From Scytonema tolypothrichoides VB-61278 (GTDB lineage: Bacteria > Cyanobacteriota > Cyanobacteriia > Cyanobacteriales > Nostocaceae), in NCBI RefSeq assembly GCF_000828085.3, contig NZ_JXCA02000002.1, positions 533,684 to 597,683 of the forward strand: 64,000 bases of DNA, written 5' to 3'. Positions 27,444 through 36,197 of this stretch are shown here, piece by piece. How positions within the stretch are numbered: position 1 is the stretch's first letter; the number at the start of each line of letters is the position of its first letter. The notes beneath the pieces are model-generated. The model had not been told where the DNA came from, did not search any database, and worked only from the letters and a program-made list of their open reading frames with translations. Both the position numbers and the translations under genes were made by a program.

Positions 27444-30400
27444 ATGACCCGTAACTTATATGCTTTGTTAGTTGGTATCGATAATTATCCCAATCCAAAT
27501 CACCGTTTACAAGGCTGCGTTAATGACATTACAGCAATAGAAGAGTATATAAACGAACGCTTTGATAAGCAAGAATATCAACTACATTTACAAACACTCA
27601 AAGATGAAAAAGCAACCCGTAAAGCAGTTATTGACGGCTTCCGTTCGCATCTAAGTCTTGCAGGGCAAGATGATATAGTTCTGTTTTATTACAGTGGTCA
27701 TGGTTCTCAGGAGTTAGCACCAAAAGAATTTTGGCAACTAGAACCAGATCATCTTGATGAAACTTTAGTCTGTTATGACAGTCGTACTGAAGGCGGCTGG
27801 GATTTGGCAGATAAAGAATTGGCAGTATTGATTGCCCAAGTAGCACAAAAGAACCCGCATATGACCATTATTATGGACTGCTGCCACTCTGGTTCCGGTA
27901 CTAGAGACCCAATGCAACAGACAAAGGAACGTCGTTTCCCCGCAGACAAGCGAGAACGTCCACTTGATAGTTTTATTTTTACGCTGGACGATTTAAATCA
28001 ACTTTTTGGGACTCGTCAGGTTAAACCTGAAGATAACCCCACAGGCTGGAACATACCCAAAGGTCGTCACGTTCTGCTAGCAGCTTGCCAAGACTACCAA
28101 ACAGCAAAGGAATATAACGCAGGTGACAAACACCGAGGTAGTTTCTCTTATTTTTTGATGGATACACTTTCCAAAACCAATGGAAAGAAGCTGACTTATC
28201 GGGATTTGTTTGGACGAACAAATGCGTTAGTTCGCAGTAAAGTAGCAGATCAGTCTCCTCAGTTGGAAGTCAGTAATTCAGAGGATGACAACAAATTTTT
28301 CCTAGATGGGGCGATCGCCGAACTTAAACCTTACTTTATTGTTAATAATGACAAAACCGATGGCTGGGTGATTGAAGGCGGTGCTGTTCACGGAGTTCAA
28401 CCACCACGAGACGGCGAAACAACTTCACTTGCACTATTTCCCTTTGACGCTAATATCGACGATTTGCGTGATCCGTCAAAGTCTGTCGGTACAGCAAAAG
28501 TCACTCAGGTATTACCAACCAAGAGCAAGATAAATATTGAGGGTGTGCAAAACCTGACTGCTGATGGCACTTCTTTTAAAGCAGTTGTCACTAGTTTACC
28601 GCTACCCCCTTTAGGAGTATATTTTGAGGGAGATGAAGCGGGAGTCACTCAAGCCCGTGACGCACTAAAAACAGCAGGGTCTAATAATAACCAACCCTCA
28701 CCCTATATCCGCGAAGAGCAAGAACTTGCCAAAGCCCAGTTTCGTCTGTTGTGTCGCAATGAGCAGTATTTGATAGCAAGACCTACAGATGACCGACCCC
28801 TTGTAGAGCAAATAGATGGTTATACAAAAGACAACGCAGACAAAGCAATTAAACGTCTAGAACATATTGCCCGTTGGACAACAATTGCTGAACTTTCAAA
28901 TACTACAGCAACTCAGATTAAAGCTGGTGATGTGAAGATGGAACTCATCTTTAAGGATGAGGAATCATCTCAATCAAAGCAGCTGCGTTTGCAGTATAAG
29001 TATCGGGATGGTGAGTGGCAAAAGCCAGAATTTAAACTTAAACTCACCAATACAACTAACAAATCACTTTATTGTGCTTTGGTCAATCTTTCTGACAATT
29101 TCGCTATTAGCGCTCCGTTTTTTGAAGCAGGTAGCGTGAGGCTTCAACCAGGAGAAGAAGCTTATGCTCTAATAGATGGAGAGGAATGGATAGAACTCAA
29201 AATCCCAGATGAGTATTTGGAACTTTTAATTACCGAGTACAAAGACATTCTTAAATTGATTGTGACCAAGGATGAATTGAATGTCAGATTGCTAAATCAG
29301 GATGAACTTGATGCTCCTCGACCACCTGTATCAAGAGATATCGATTCCTCAAATCAAAGCAGCCTTGAGCGTTTAATGGCTCGCACGCAAGATCCCGAAC
29401 GCCAAATGGGAGCGGCTAAAAAGTTTGACGATTGGTACGCTGAGGAAATCACAATCACCACAGTCCGCCCCCTAGATTCTACCCCAGTTTCTCAGGAACA
29501 AGAACAACAATTAGACGCAGGGGTCAAATTACTGCCGCATAACAGTTTGGTAGCGAATGCTCGCCTCACAACTACACCACAAGTCAGCCGAGATTTGGGG
29601 AATAAAATCGTCCCCCCTATCCTGCGGGAAGATCCAGAAGTGACTCGACCCTTCCAATTTACTTCCAGTCGCGGTACTGACCCTGGATTAAGTGTACTGG
29701 AACTGACCAATGTTGCAGACCACAAAGTAGTCACTCCAGATGCACCTCTGAAATTATTAGTTGATGTTCCCCTAGCAGACAATGAATACCTTCTTCCTAT
29801 CGGATATGACGGTGAGTTTTATTTGCCGTTAGGTCGCGGTACAACAACTCAAGACGGCAAAACAGAAATTACCCTAGAACAATTACCAGCACCAGTTAGT
29901 CAGGGAGAGCGCAGTCTGCAAGGATCTATTCGCATCTTCTTTGAAAAAGTCATCAGCCAGAATTTCGGGCGGGAATTTAAGTATCCCATTTTAGCTGTGG
30001 CTGAAGTGGGAGACGATAAGAAAGTACACTATAGACGTGATACGACTGATGTTCAGCAGCAAGTGGCGCAAGCAAAACGAATTGTCCTGTTCATCCACGG
30101 GATTACTGGCGATACTGAAAGTTTAGTACAAAGCACAAAAAAAACCGTATTGCAAGCGGATGGACAAAAACTTTCTATCAGCGAACTTTACGACGTAGTT
30201 CTCACCTTTGACTACGAAAACTTGAATACTTCAATTGAGCAGAATGCTCAGTCTTTAAAACGGCGACTAGCAGAGGTTGGTTTGGGAGCAAACCACGGAA
30301 AAGAATTACACATTATCGCTCATTCTATGGGTGGTTTAGTATCTCGTTGGTTTATTGAGCGAGAAGGAGGGAATAAAATCGTCCAACACCTATTTATGTT

Positions 30401-30926
30401 GGGTACACCAAACGCAGGTTCTCCTTGGTCAGTTGTTGAAGATTGGGTAAGACTCACTCTGGCTATTGGACTCAACGGTCTTTCTCTAGTAGCTTGGCCT
30501 GCAAAAGTGGTAGCTATGCTGATGGGTGCTTTAGAAAAAAATATTAGAGTAGCCCTGACTCAGATGAATCCAGCTTCCGATTTTATCAATTCTCTGGCAG
30601 CGAGTGACGATCCTGGGATTCCCTACTCGATTATCGCTGGTAATACATCAATTATTCCGGCAGCATTAGAGGAAGAAGCACGGAAAAAATCAAGTGCCCT
30701 AGAACGGCTACAACAAAGTTTATTTAAGAAAGTTGTAGCTTTGCCTTTCTTTGGTATACCGAATGATATTGCGGTGACTGTAGATAGTATTAAGAGTGTT
30801 CCAAAAGGGCGATCGCATCCTCCCAACATTACAGAAGTCGCTTGCGACCACTTGAGTTACTTCGGTACTGAATTCACCGAAGTTGGTTTAGAGGCTTTGG
30901 TTGCAGCTCTTAGACAACAGAAGTAA
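27444..30926 (+). CDS. Caspase-fold (metacaspase-like) protease fused to a C-terminal alpha/beta hydrolase
   Basis: 1160 residues. Residues 1-290 are a peptidase C14 domain: it opens YALLVGIDNYP, has FYYSGHGSQE with catalytic His86 and IIMDCCHSGSG with catalytic Cys147. A long middle region (~290-870) has beta-rich segments without recognised family. The last ~280 residues are a lipase-like fold: IVLFIHGITGD (~882) and IIAHSMGGLVSRW with nucleophile Ser961. No signal peptide or membrane segment, so cytoplasmic. The pairing of a protease with an esterase or lipase suggests an activated effector, by analogy to bacterial caspase conflict systems (inference). GC content matches neighbours. Confidence 0.88.
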   Translation: MTRNLYALLVGIDNYPNPNHRLQGCVNDITAIEEYINERFDKQEYQLHLQTLKDEKATRKAVIDGFRSHLSLAGQDDIVLFYYSGHGSQELAPKEFWQLEPDHLDETLVCYDSRTEGGWDLADKELAVLIAQVAQKNPHMTIIMDCCHSGSGTRDPMQQTKERRFPADKRERPLDSFIFTLDDLNQLFGTRQVKPEDNPTGWNIPKGRHVLLAACQDYQTAKEYNAGDKHRGSFSYFLMDTLSKTNGKKLTYRDLFGRTNALVRSKVADQSPQLEVSNSEDDNKFFLDGAIAELKPYFIVNNDKTDGWVIEGGAVHGVQPPRDGETTSLALFPFDANIDDLRDPSKSVGTAKVTQVLPTKSKINIEGVQNLTADGTSFKAVVTSLPLPPLGVYFEGDEAGVTQARDALKTAGSNNNQPSPYIREEQELAKAQFRLLCRNEQYLIARPTDDRPLVEQIDGYTKDNADKAIKRLEHIARWTTIAELSNTTATQIKAGDVKMELIFKDEESSQSKQLRLQYKYRDGEWQKPEFKLKLTNTTNKSLYCALVNLSDNFAISAPFFEAGSVRLQPGEEAYALIDGEEWIELKIPDEYLELLITEYKDILKLIVTKDELNVRLLNQDELDAPRPPVSRDIDSSNQSSLERLMARTQDPERQMGAAKKFDDWYAEEITITTVRPLDSTPVSQEQEQQLDAGVKLLPHNSLVANARLTTTPQVSRDLGNKIVPPILREDPEVTRPFQFTSSRGTDPGLSVLELTNVADHKVVTPDAPLKLLVDVPLADNEYLLPIGYDGEFYLPLGRGTTTQDGKTEITLEQLPAPVSQGERSLQGSIRIFFEKVISQNFGREFKYPILAVAEVGDDKKVHYRRDTTDVQQQVAQAKRIVLFIHGITGDTESLVQSTKKTVLQADGQKLSISELYDVVLTFDYENLNTSIEQNAQSLKRRLAEVGLGANHGKELHIIAHSMGGLVSRWFIEREGGNKIVQHLFMLGTPNAGSPWSVVEDWVRLTLAIGLNGLSLVAWPAKVVAMLMGALEKNIRVALTQMNPASDFINSLAASDDPGIPYSIIAGNTSIIPAALEEEARKKSSALERLQQSLFKKVVALPFFGIPNDIAVTVDSIKSVPKGRSHPPNITEVACDHLSYFGTEFTEVGLEALVAALRQQK

Positions 30927-31939
30927 ACAGCATAAAGGCAAAAGTAGACATTTTATAGCTTCACTTTTGCCTTTTTCACTACATTTATAGCAATCTTATT
31001 TAGTTTGTGAAAATTGAGAGACACCGGTCCCCGACTTCGTAAAAGTTGTCGGGGATCTTGTTTTTCACAAATGATTTAGGACTGCCATAGCCGTTGCCAG
31101 GTAGATGAGGACATAAACTAATGAGAAAATACGGACATCACGAGATTTTCAACCCTGTTTCCTGTTCCCGTTCGGCTGACGCTCACCTTGGCGTTGCCTG
31201 TTCCCTGCTATATGTCTTAATAGAGTTGGCTACTGCTATATATAGGACTTACGCACTGTACTGGAGTTTAGACTATAGCGGTTTTCATTTGAATGACATA
31301 CACCATTACTGACATCTTGCACCATTCTCAACAAGACCTAAAAAACCGGGTTTCTGAACGGCAAATTAAGGTTTGCAAGTGTCGTCATTCTCAAGAAACC
31401 CGGTTTTTGACCCTGGTGCAAGATCTGAGATTACAAATAATGTAGAGACGTAGCATGCTACGTCTCTACACCCGTGTATTGCACGCAACCGAGAAGCGCT
31501 ATAAATTCTATTTATTAGGCTACAACCCTTGTACAGCAAGCATTTTAGATTTCTGAATTCTAAAGTAGCTATAACTTGGGAAAGCCTGTCTGAATAAAGC
31601 TTTGGCGGTTTGAGAGCCAAAATTAGTCTAAACTCCAAACTGTAGAAAAAGACTGGATTATATAACGTGGGCGATCATGAGGGAAGCATTGTTTGTATCT
31701 GCGGATCAATTGCACTGCGGCTGCAAAATGTTTTAGCTATCTACAATCCACGTTCCATCTTCCGCCAGTGCATAAGTTGATTTCGCATACACCTATATAA
31801 GAAATAGAAGGAGGGCTTATGTCCTCTAGGTTCAAAACTCTACTAAATTGAAGTGATTTCTGTATAGTATGGTGTGTTCCATGTAATCAAAATTTTGTCA
31901 ATGCTTAAGTTTTAATTTATACGCTTAGGAAGTATCTTC
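30927..31939. other. 1-kb gap with three dispersed elements between the two caspase genes
   Basis: No gene. In order: a TIR element (30987-31090; ends TATAGCAATC... and ...GGACTGCCATA, inner CCCCGACTT / AAGTTGTCGGGG), a second TIR element (31308-31429; ends GACATCTTGCACCATTCTCA and CTGGTGCAAGATCTGAG, inner perfect 15-base arms AAAAACCGGGTTTCT at 31341 and 31394), a palindrome GTAGAGACGTAGCATGCTAC... (31442-31469), then ~440 plain AT-rich bases leading to the second caspase gene. Confidence 0.75.
31308..31429. mobile_element. MITE-like element with terminal inverted repeats
   Basis: About 122 bases with ends ATCTTGCACCATTCTCA and TGGTGCAAGAT and a strong internal hairpin. It carries no coding capacity. 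Related ends occur at 16593-16835, 38787-38920, 44391-44580 and, as half-copies, 25491, 39641 and 44288. Confidence 0.65.
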
Positions 31940-34480
31940 ATGTCAAAATATACATTTAACCGCAATTTCGCTATTATTATCGGCATTAATAACTATAAAA
32001 ATGGAATTCCAGCGCTAGAAACAGCGGCTCCGGACGCTTTAAAATTAGCTCAGATTTTGGGAGAGCAACATACACGTCTCAAAGATCAATATCAAGAACA
32101 AAATAAGTATGATGTTCAGTTGTTTTTGAATCAACGCGCTAGCCTGAACCAGATCAGCCAATTAATTGAAGGCTTTAAAAAAAAGCAAATATTTCTGGAC
32201 AAAGAAACAGTGACGGTGAACGACGATGATCGCTTTCTCTTTTACTTTGCTGGACATGGAATCGCCTTAGAAGCTTTAGACAATCAAGAAGGACCCGTGG
32301 GTTACCTGATTCCTCAAGATGCCACATTGGGGAATAGCACTACCTACTTGCCAATGCAAGAGTTACATGATGCCCTCAACGCACTTCCGTGTCGGCATAT
32401 GTTAGCAATTCTCGATTGCTGCTTTGCTGGGGCTTTCCGTTGGGCAAGCCTCAGGCGAGATATTGTACCCAAAGTCACAGTCTATAAAGAACGCTACGAC
32501 CGCTTCATCAGCGATCGCGCTTGGCAAGTCATTACTTCAGCTGCTGACGATCAAAAAGCTTTAGATTCTTTGGGACAGCGAGGGAAAGTCATCGACGGGG
32601 ACGAAATTCACTCTCCCTTTGCCAAAGCTCTTTTTGATGCTCTACGCGGGGCAGGTGATGAAGGTGCGGACTTGAATAAAGATGGTATCATCACTGCAAC
32701 TGAGCTTTACTCGTATCTACGGGATCAGGTTGAAATCCTTACAGAAAAACACTACAAGCGACAAACTCCTGGTCTGTGTCCGCTGAAAAAACATGATAAA
32801 GGGGAATTTATCTTCTTACGCCAAAATTTTGACCGAGAACTATTGGAAAATGCACCACCACTTGACTTAAAAAATAATCCCTATCGAGGACTGGAGTCTT
32901 ATGATGAAAAAGACAGTCACTTATTCTTTGGTCGAGAGAACCTTGTTGAAAAACTGTACCAGAAAGCTATTGACAATAAGCAGCCATTAACAATTGTGCT
33001 GGGTGTTTCTGGAACAGGAAAATCTAGCTTAGTGAAAGCTGGGTTATTACCACGTTTACGTAATTCAAATGAGTTTCAATTTAAGATTTTAGACCCCATG
33101 CGACCAGGGGAAAGTCCTTTGAAAGCTTTAGCACAGACGTGTTTAGCGATGCTCCCAAAAGAAGCCGCTCAAAGGGCAAACGCAGCTACAACTACTGCTT
33201 CAGAATTGACTTCATCCGAACAAGCTTTGGCAAGAATAATTACAGATTGGAGCAAGACTTATCCCAATACTAAACTGTTGCTACTAATCGATCAGTTTGA
33301 AGAATTGATAACTCTCTGTAAAAGAGACATGGAGCGAGAGCAATTTCAGAAACTGATCTTAAATGCGGCCAAATATCCCCAAAACATCCATGTAGTTATC
33401 ACCCTGCGGCTCGATTTTGAAGCGCAGTTTCAAACCTCTGTACTCAAAGACTTTTGGAATGATGCGACTCGGTTTGTTGTCCCACCGATGACCCAAGATG
33501 AATTCCGAACAGTAATTGAGAAACCAGCATCGGAAAAAGTGGTATACTTCGACCCTCCCAGTTTAGTGGACGAACTCATTAACGAAGTCGTACAAATGCC
33601 TGGTGCTTTACCCTGGCTTTCTTTCACCCTCAGCCAATTGTATCTGAAATATTTAGAGCAACGAAGGGATAACCGCGCTTTAACAAAGAATGATTACGAA
33701 GAGTTAGGAAGAATAGTTGGTTTTATAACCCAACGTGCAAACCAGGAATATGAGAACTTAGTTACAACAGACCCCGCATATGAGCAGACGATACGCCAAG
33801 TGATGCTGCGGATGGTGGCTGTAGAGGATGGATTAGCACGGCGACAAGTGCCTGATTCAGAGTTGATATACCCAAACCGTGAAAAAAACCAGCGAGTGGC
33901 GCAAGTCATCGAACATCTGGTAAAAGCTCGTCTAGTTGTCAGAGGAAAGGAAACAGGGGGTGAACCTTATATAGAACCAGCCCACGATGTTTTAATCACA
34001 CAATGGAAAACGCTTGTGGAATGGATCGCAGATGAGCGAGAAACTCTGTCATTGCAACGTCGTCTCACTTCCGCTGTTAAACGTTGGCAATTTCATAAGA
34101 GTTTAACAGAGTCTGGTGAATTGATTACCTTTAGGCAAGCTCAAAGTTATTTGAATCGTGAAGAGTATTTAAATACTCAGACTACATCAAATTTTCTTTG
34201 GCATCGTGAGCCATACCTTGAGGGCTTGCGACAGGTGTTGAATTCTGGTGACAACAATTGGTTGAACAGAGATGAGAAGACGTTTGTAGAGCGCAGCCTT
34301 AAGCGAAGAGGTAGAGACCACAGGCTAAGAAATTTGCAAAGGATTCCTTATTTTATATTTGCTTTTGTTTTGTCTTTAGTTCTTTTTTTTGATCCATCCA
34401 TATCCATCCCCATAAAGGTGGTAGGTCTGATACTTTTTGTATCGTCATTATTGTTGTTAAGGTCATTATTTAGGTACTAG
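31940..34480 (+). CDS. Caspase-STAND NTPase with C-terminal membrane hairpin
   Basis: 846 residues. Peptidase C14 domain at 1-300: FAIIIGINNYKNG, FYFAGHGIALE with His106, LAILDCCFAGAF with Cys161. A linker (NNPYRGLESYDEKDSHLFFGRE) leads to a STAND-type NTPase with Walker A GVSGTGKSSLV (~355-365) and Walker B LLLLIDQFEEL. Relatives usually continue into WD40 repeats; here the protein instead ends with a basic segment and two hydrophobic helices (~805-846). This suggests a sensor whose caspase is anchored at a membrane. Followed after 63 bases by the GUN4 protein on the same strand, probably one operon. Confidence 0.88.
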   Translation: MSKYTFNRNFAIIIGINNYKNGIPALETAAPDALKLAQILGEQHTRLKDQYQEQNKYDVQLFLNQRASLNQISQLIEGFKKKQIFLDKETVTVNDDDRFLFYFAGHGIALEALDNQEGPVGYLIPQDATLGNSTTYLPMQELHDALNALPCRHMLAILDCCFAGAFRWASLRRDIVPKVTVYKERYDRFISDRAWQVITSAADDQKALDSLGQRGKVIDGDEIHSPFAKALFDALRGAGDEGADLNKDGIITATELYSYLRDQVEILTEKHYKRQTPGLCPLKKHDKGEFIFLRQNFDRELLENAPPLDLKNNPYRGLESYDEKDSHLFFGRENLVEKLYQKAIDNKQPLTIVLGVSGTGKSSLVKAGLLPRLRNSNEFQFKILDPMRPGESPLKALAQTCLAMLPKEAAQRANAATTTASELTSSEQALARIITDWSKTYPNTKLLLLIDQFEELITLCKRDMEREQFQKLILNAAKYPQNIHVVITLRLDFEAQFQTSVLKDFWNDATRFVVPPMTQDEFRTVIEKPASEKVVYFDPPSLVDELINEVVQMPGALPWLSFTLSQLYLKYLEQRRDNRALTKNDYEELGRIVGFITQRANQEYENLVTTDPAYEQTIRQVMLRMVAVEDGLARRQVPDSELIYPNREKNQRVAQVIEHLVKARLVVRGKETGGEPYIEPAHDVLITQWKTLVEWIADERETLSLQRRLTSAVKRWQFHKSLTESGELITFRQAQSYLNREEYLNTQTTSNFLWHREPYLEGLRQVLNSGDNNWLNRDEKTFVERSLKRRGRDHRLRNLQRIPYFIFAFVLSLVLFFDPSISIPIKVVGLILFVSSLLLLRSLFRY

Positions 34481-34543
34481 AAATATTAAAAATTCTAGCT
34501 GTTCACGCTTTGGCTTGATTACTGAAAACTACAAGGATTTGAA

Positions 34544-35908
34544 ATGAATAGTTACCGATTCTCCCAAATTTATACTTACCTCAAACTTTTCGTCTATGTT
34601 GTCATGTTATTGTGGTGGGTTATTTGTGATCGAAAATTCAATACTCTTATCAGTGTAATCATTCAAATAGCTTTCTACAGATTTTTTGAAACCTTGTTTT
34701 TTTCATTCTTTCGTAAATGTCGAACTAGAAAACTTAACGAAATTGCCGTTCAGATGAGTTTAGAATTTTATGAAACGGACCAAGATCAAGATATTAGACG
34801 TATTCTTGAAGGGTTACCTCTCTTTGAAGAAATCAGACCAAGAACGAGAAACGTTTTGAATGACCTTTTAATAATTTTAGAGGTAATGGTTGAGTTGCTT
34901 TTCTCGACAGGAGATAGAACAAAAGTGACAAATATTTTAATAAGCAACCAAAATAACCTTGGTTATATTTATGGTATTTTTGATTTTAATAGGCAAATTT
35001 GGAGTCCTTATAACTCTCAATATAGCGGATTTTCTTCGTCTAGTTTATCAAGAAGAAATCAGTCGCAAACCATTATTTTTTTTGCTTTTGAAGATTTACA
35101 ATTCCAGAATTTTTCAGTTATAGCAAAAGAAAAAAGCATTGTTCGCAAAATTTTCGACAAAATTTGTAAACTATTTGGACATCAAAGAACACAAGGAGAA
35201 CAGATTAGTCAAATTTTGAATTCTCAAATTAATGACTTCTATAAAGCAGAGAAAAATTTCTGCACAGCGGCAAAAGGATACCGATTAATCTGCTACCGTA
35301 ATAACATCAGAATTAAACCTAGAAAGATTCAGTCATTCCTATCTACAGGATTTCAAGCGTCAGATTTATTGAAGGCACCTGATAGTATCAATGTTCAAAG
35401 AGACTTTGACTATACTAGGCTACGAGACTTGCTAGAAGCAGGCAATTGGAAGGAAGCTGACCAGGAAACTACAGCTATCTTGCTGAAAGCGAGGGGTGAA
35501 AGAGTGGAAGGCACAAATACTAATATCGCTGTTACTCTTGTTGATGACATCTTTCTCGGTCGGGTTTTACACGACATTGATGCGCTCTGGGTAGAATACA
35601 GCAACGGGCACTTTGGCTTTAGCGTGCAGAAGCGTATCTGGTTAGAGGTTGGCGGCGAAGTAGACTATAATACGGAGTGCTTGTTAGCTGATGCAGTTGG
35701 ATGGCGTGTACAAGGCAAGTGGTTATATTACTCTGACCTGACCTTTTCCCTAAATGCATCTAAAGGACATTTGCCGACCACAGAGTTATCAGAACACCCT
35801 TTAGGTTGGCTTTATATGGGTAAGCGCCCATTATTTAAGATTCCTGGAACAATACGCTTGGCACGGTTCATTGAATTACCGGGGTGTTTTATCGCATCAA
35901 AATTTTAG
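34544..35908 (+). CDS. Membrane-anchored GUN4-domain protein
   Basis: 454 residues. Residues ~10-60 contain two hydrophobic segments (YLKLFVYVVMLLWWVIC, then LISVIIQIAFYRFFETLFF in part). The middle ~60-285 is unknown and Phe/Arg/Ser-rich. The last ~155 residues are a GUN4 domain: YTRLRDLLEAGNWKEADQET, DIDALWVEYSNGHFGFSVQ, VGWRVQGKWLYYSDLTFSL, GHLPTTEL. Canonical Gun4 binds protoporphyrins and activates Mg-chelatase. Cyanobacteria also attach GUN4 domains to kinases and other signalling proteins. Its place behind the caspase-STAND gene suggests a tetrapyrrole or redox sensor for that system (inference). Confidence 0.85.
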   Translation: MNSYRFSQIYTYLKLFVYVVMLLWWVICDRKFNTLISVIIQIAFYRFFETLFFSFFRKCRTRKLNEIAVQMSLEFYETDQDQDIRRILEGLPLFEEIRPRTRNVLNDLLIILEVMVELLFSTGDRTKVTNILISNQNNLGYIYGIFDFNRQIWSPYNSQYSGFSSSSLSRRNQSQTIIFFAFEDLQFQNFSVIAKEKSIVRKIFDKICKLFGHQRTQGEQISQILNSQINDFYKAEKNFCTAAKGYRLICYRNNIRIKPRKIQSFLSTGFQASDLLKAPDSINVQRDFDYTRLRDLLEAGNWKEADQETTAILLKARGERVEGTNTNIAVTLVDDIFLGRVLHDIDALWVEYSNGHFGFSVQKRIWLEVGGEVDYNTECLLADAVGWRVQGKWLYYSDLTFSLNASKGHLPTTELSEHPLGWLYMGKRPLFKIPGTIRLARFIELPGCFIASKF

Positions 35909-36197
35909 ATTGTGGAGTCAAATAAGCAATCGTAAATGTCAGTGAAAGCGATCGCCATCTCTGTGACAATGTACCATCAACCCCCGCAAATCCCAACAAG
36001 TAAATTGCAGTAAAAGCGATCGCCTCCCCTGCCCCTTGGGCGATCGCCACCCTTAAGAAAATATCGCGCTGATGCACAACTCAACGACACCTTGTCAAAC
36101 ATTAAAACTTTCTCAAAAAACACACTGTCAAGGATTGTTGCAATACCATACAAGGGAACCTATCCGTAAATGTTGGCTGATTATAGGGGGATAGCTT

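Noticed and set aside
30927-31939. Full transposon between the caspase genes
   Set aside because: Only small non-coding inverted-repeat elements are present; no transposase frame or fragment was found.
35889-36077. 62-codon minus-strand frame with membrane-like stretch (EAIAFTAIYLLGFAGV)
   Set aside because: Contains three HIP1 sites and could be a fragment of a lost membrane protein, but no family could be recognised and no start signal is seen.
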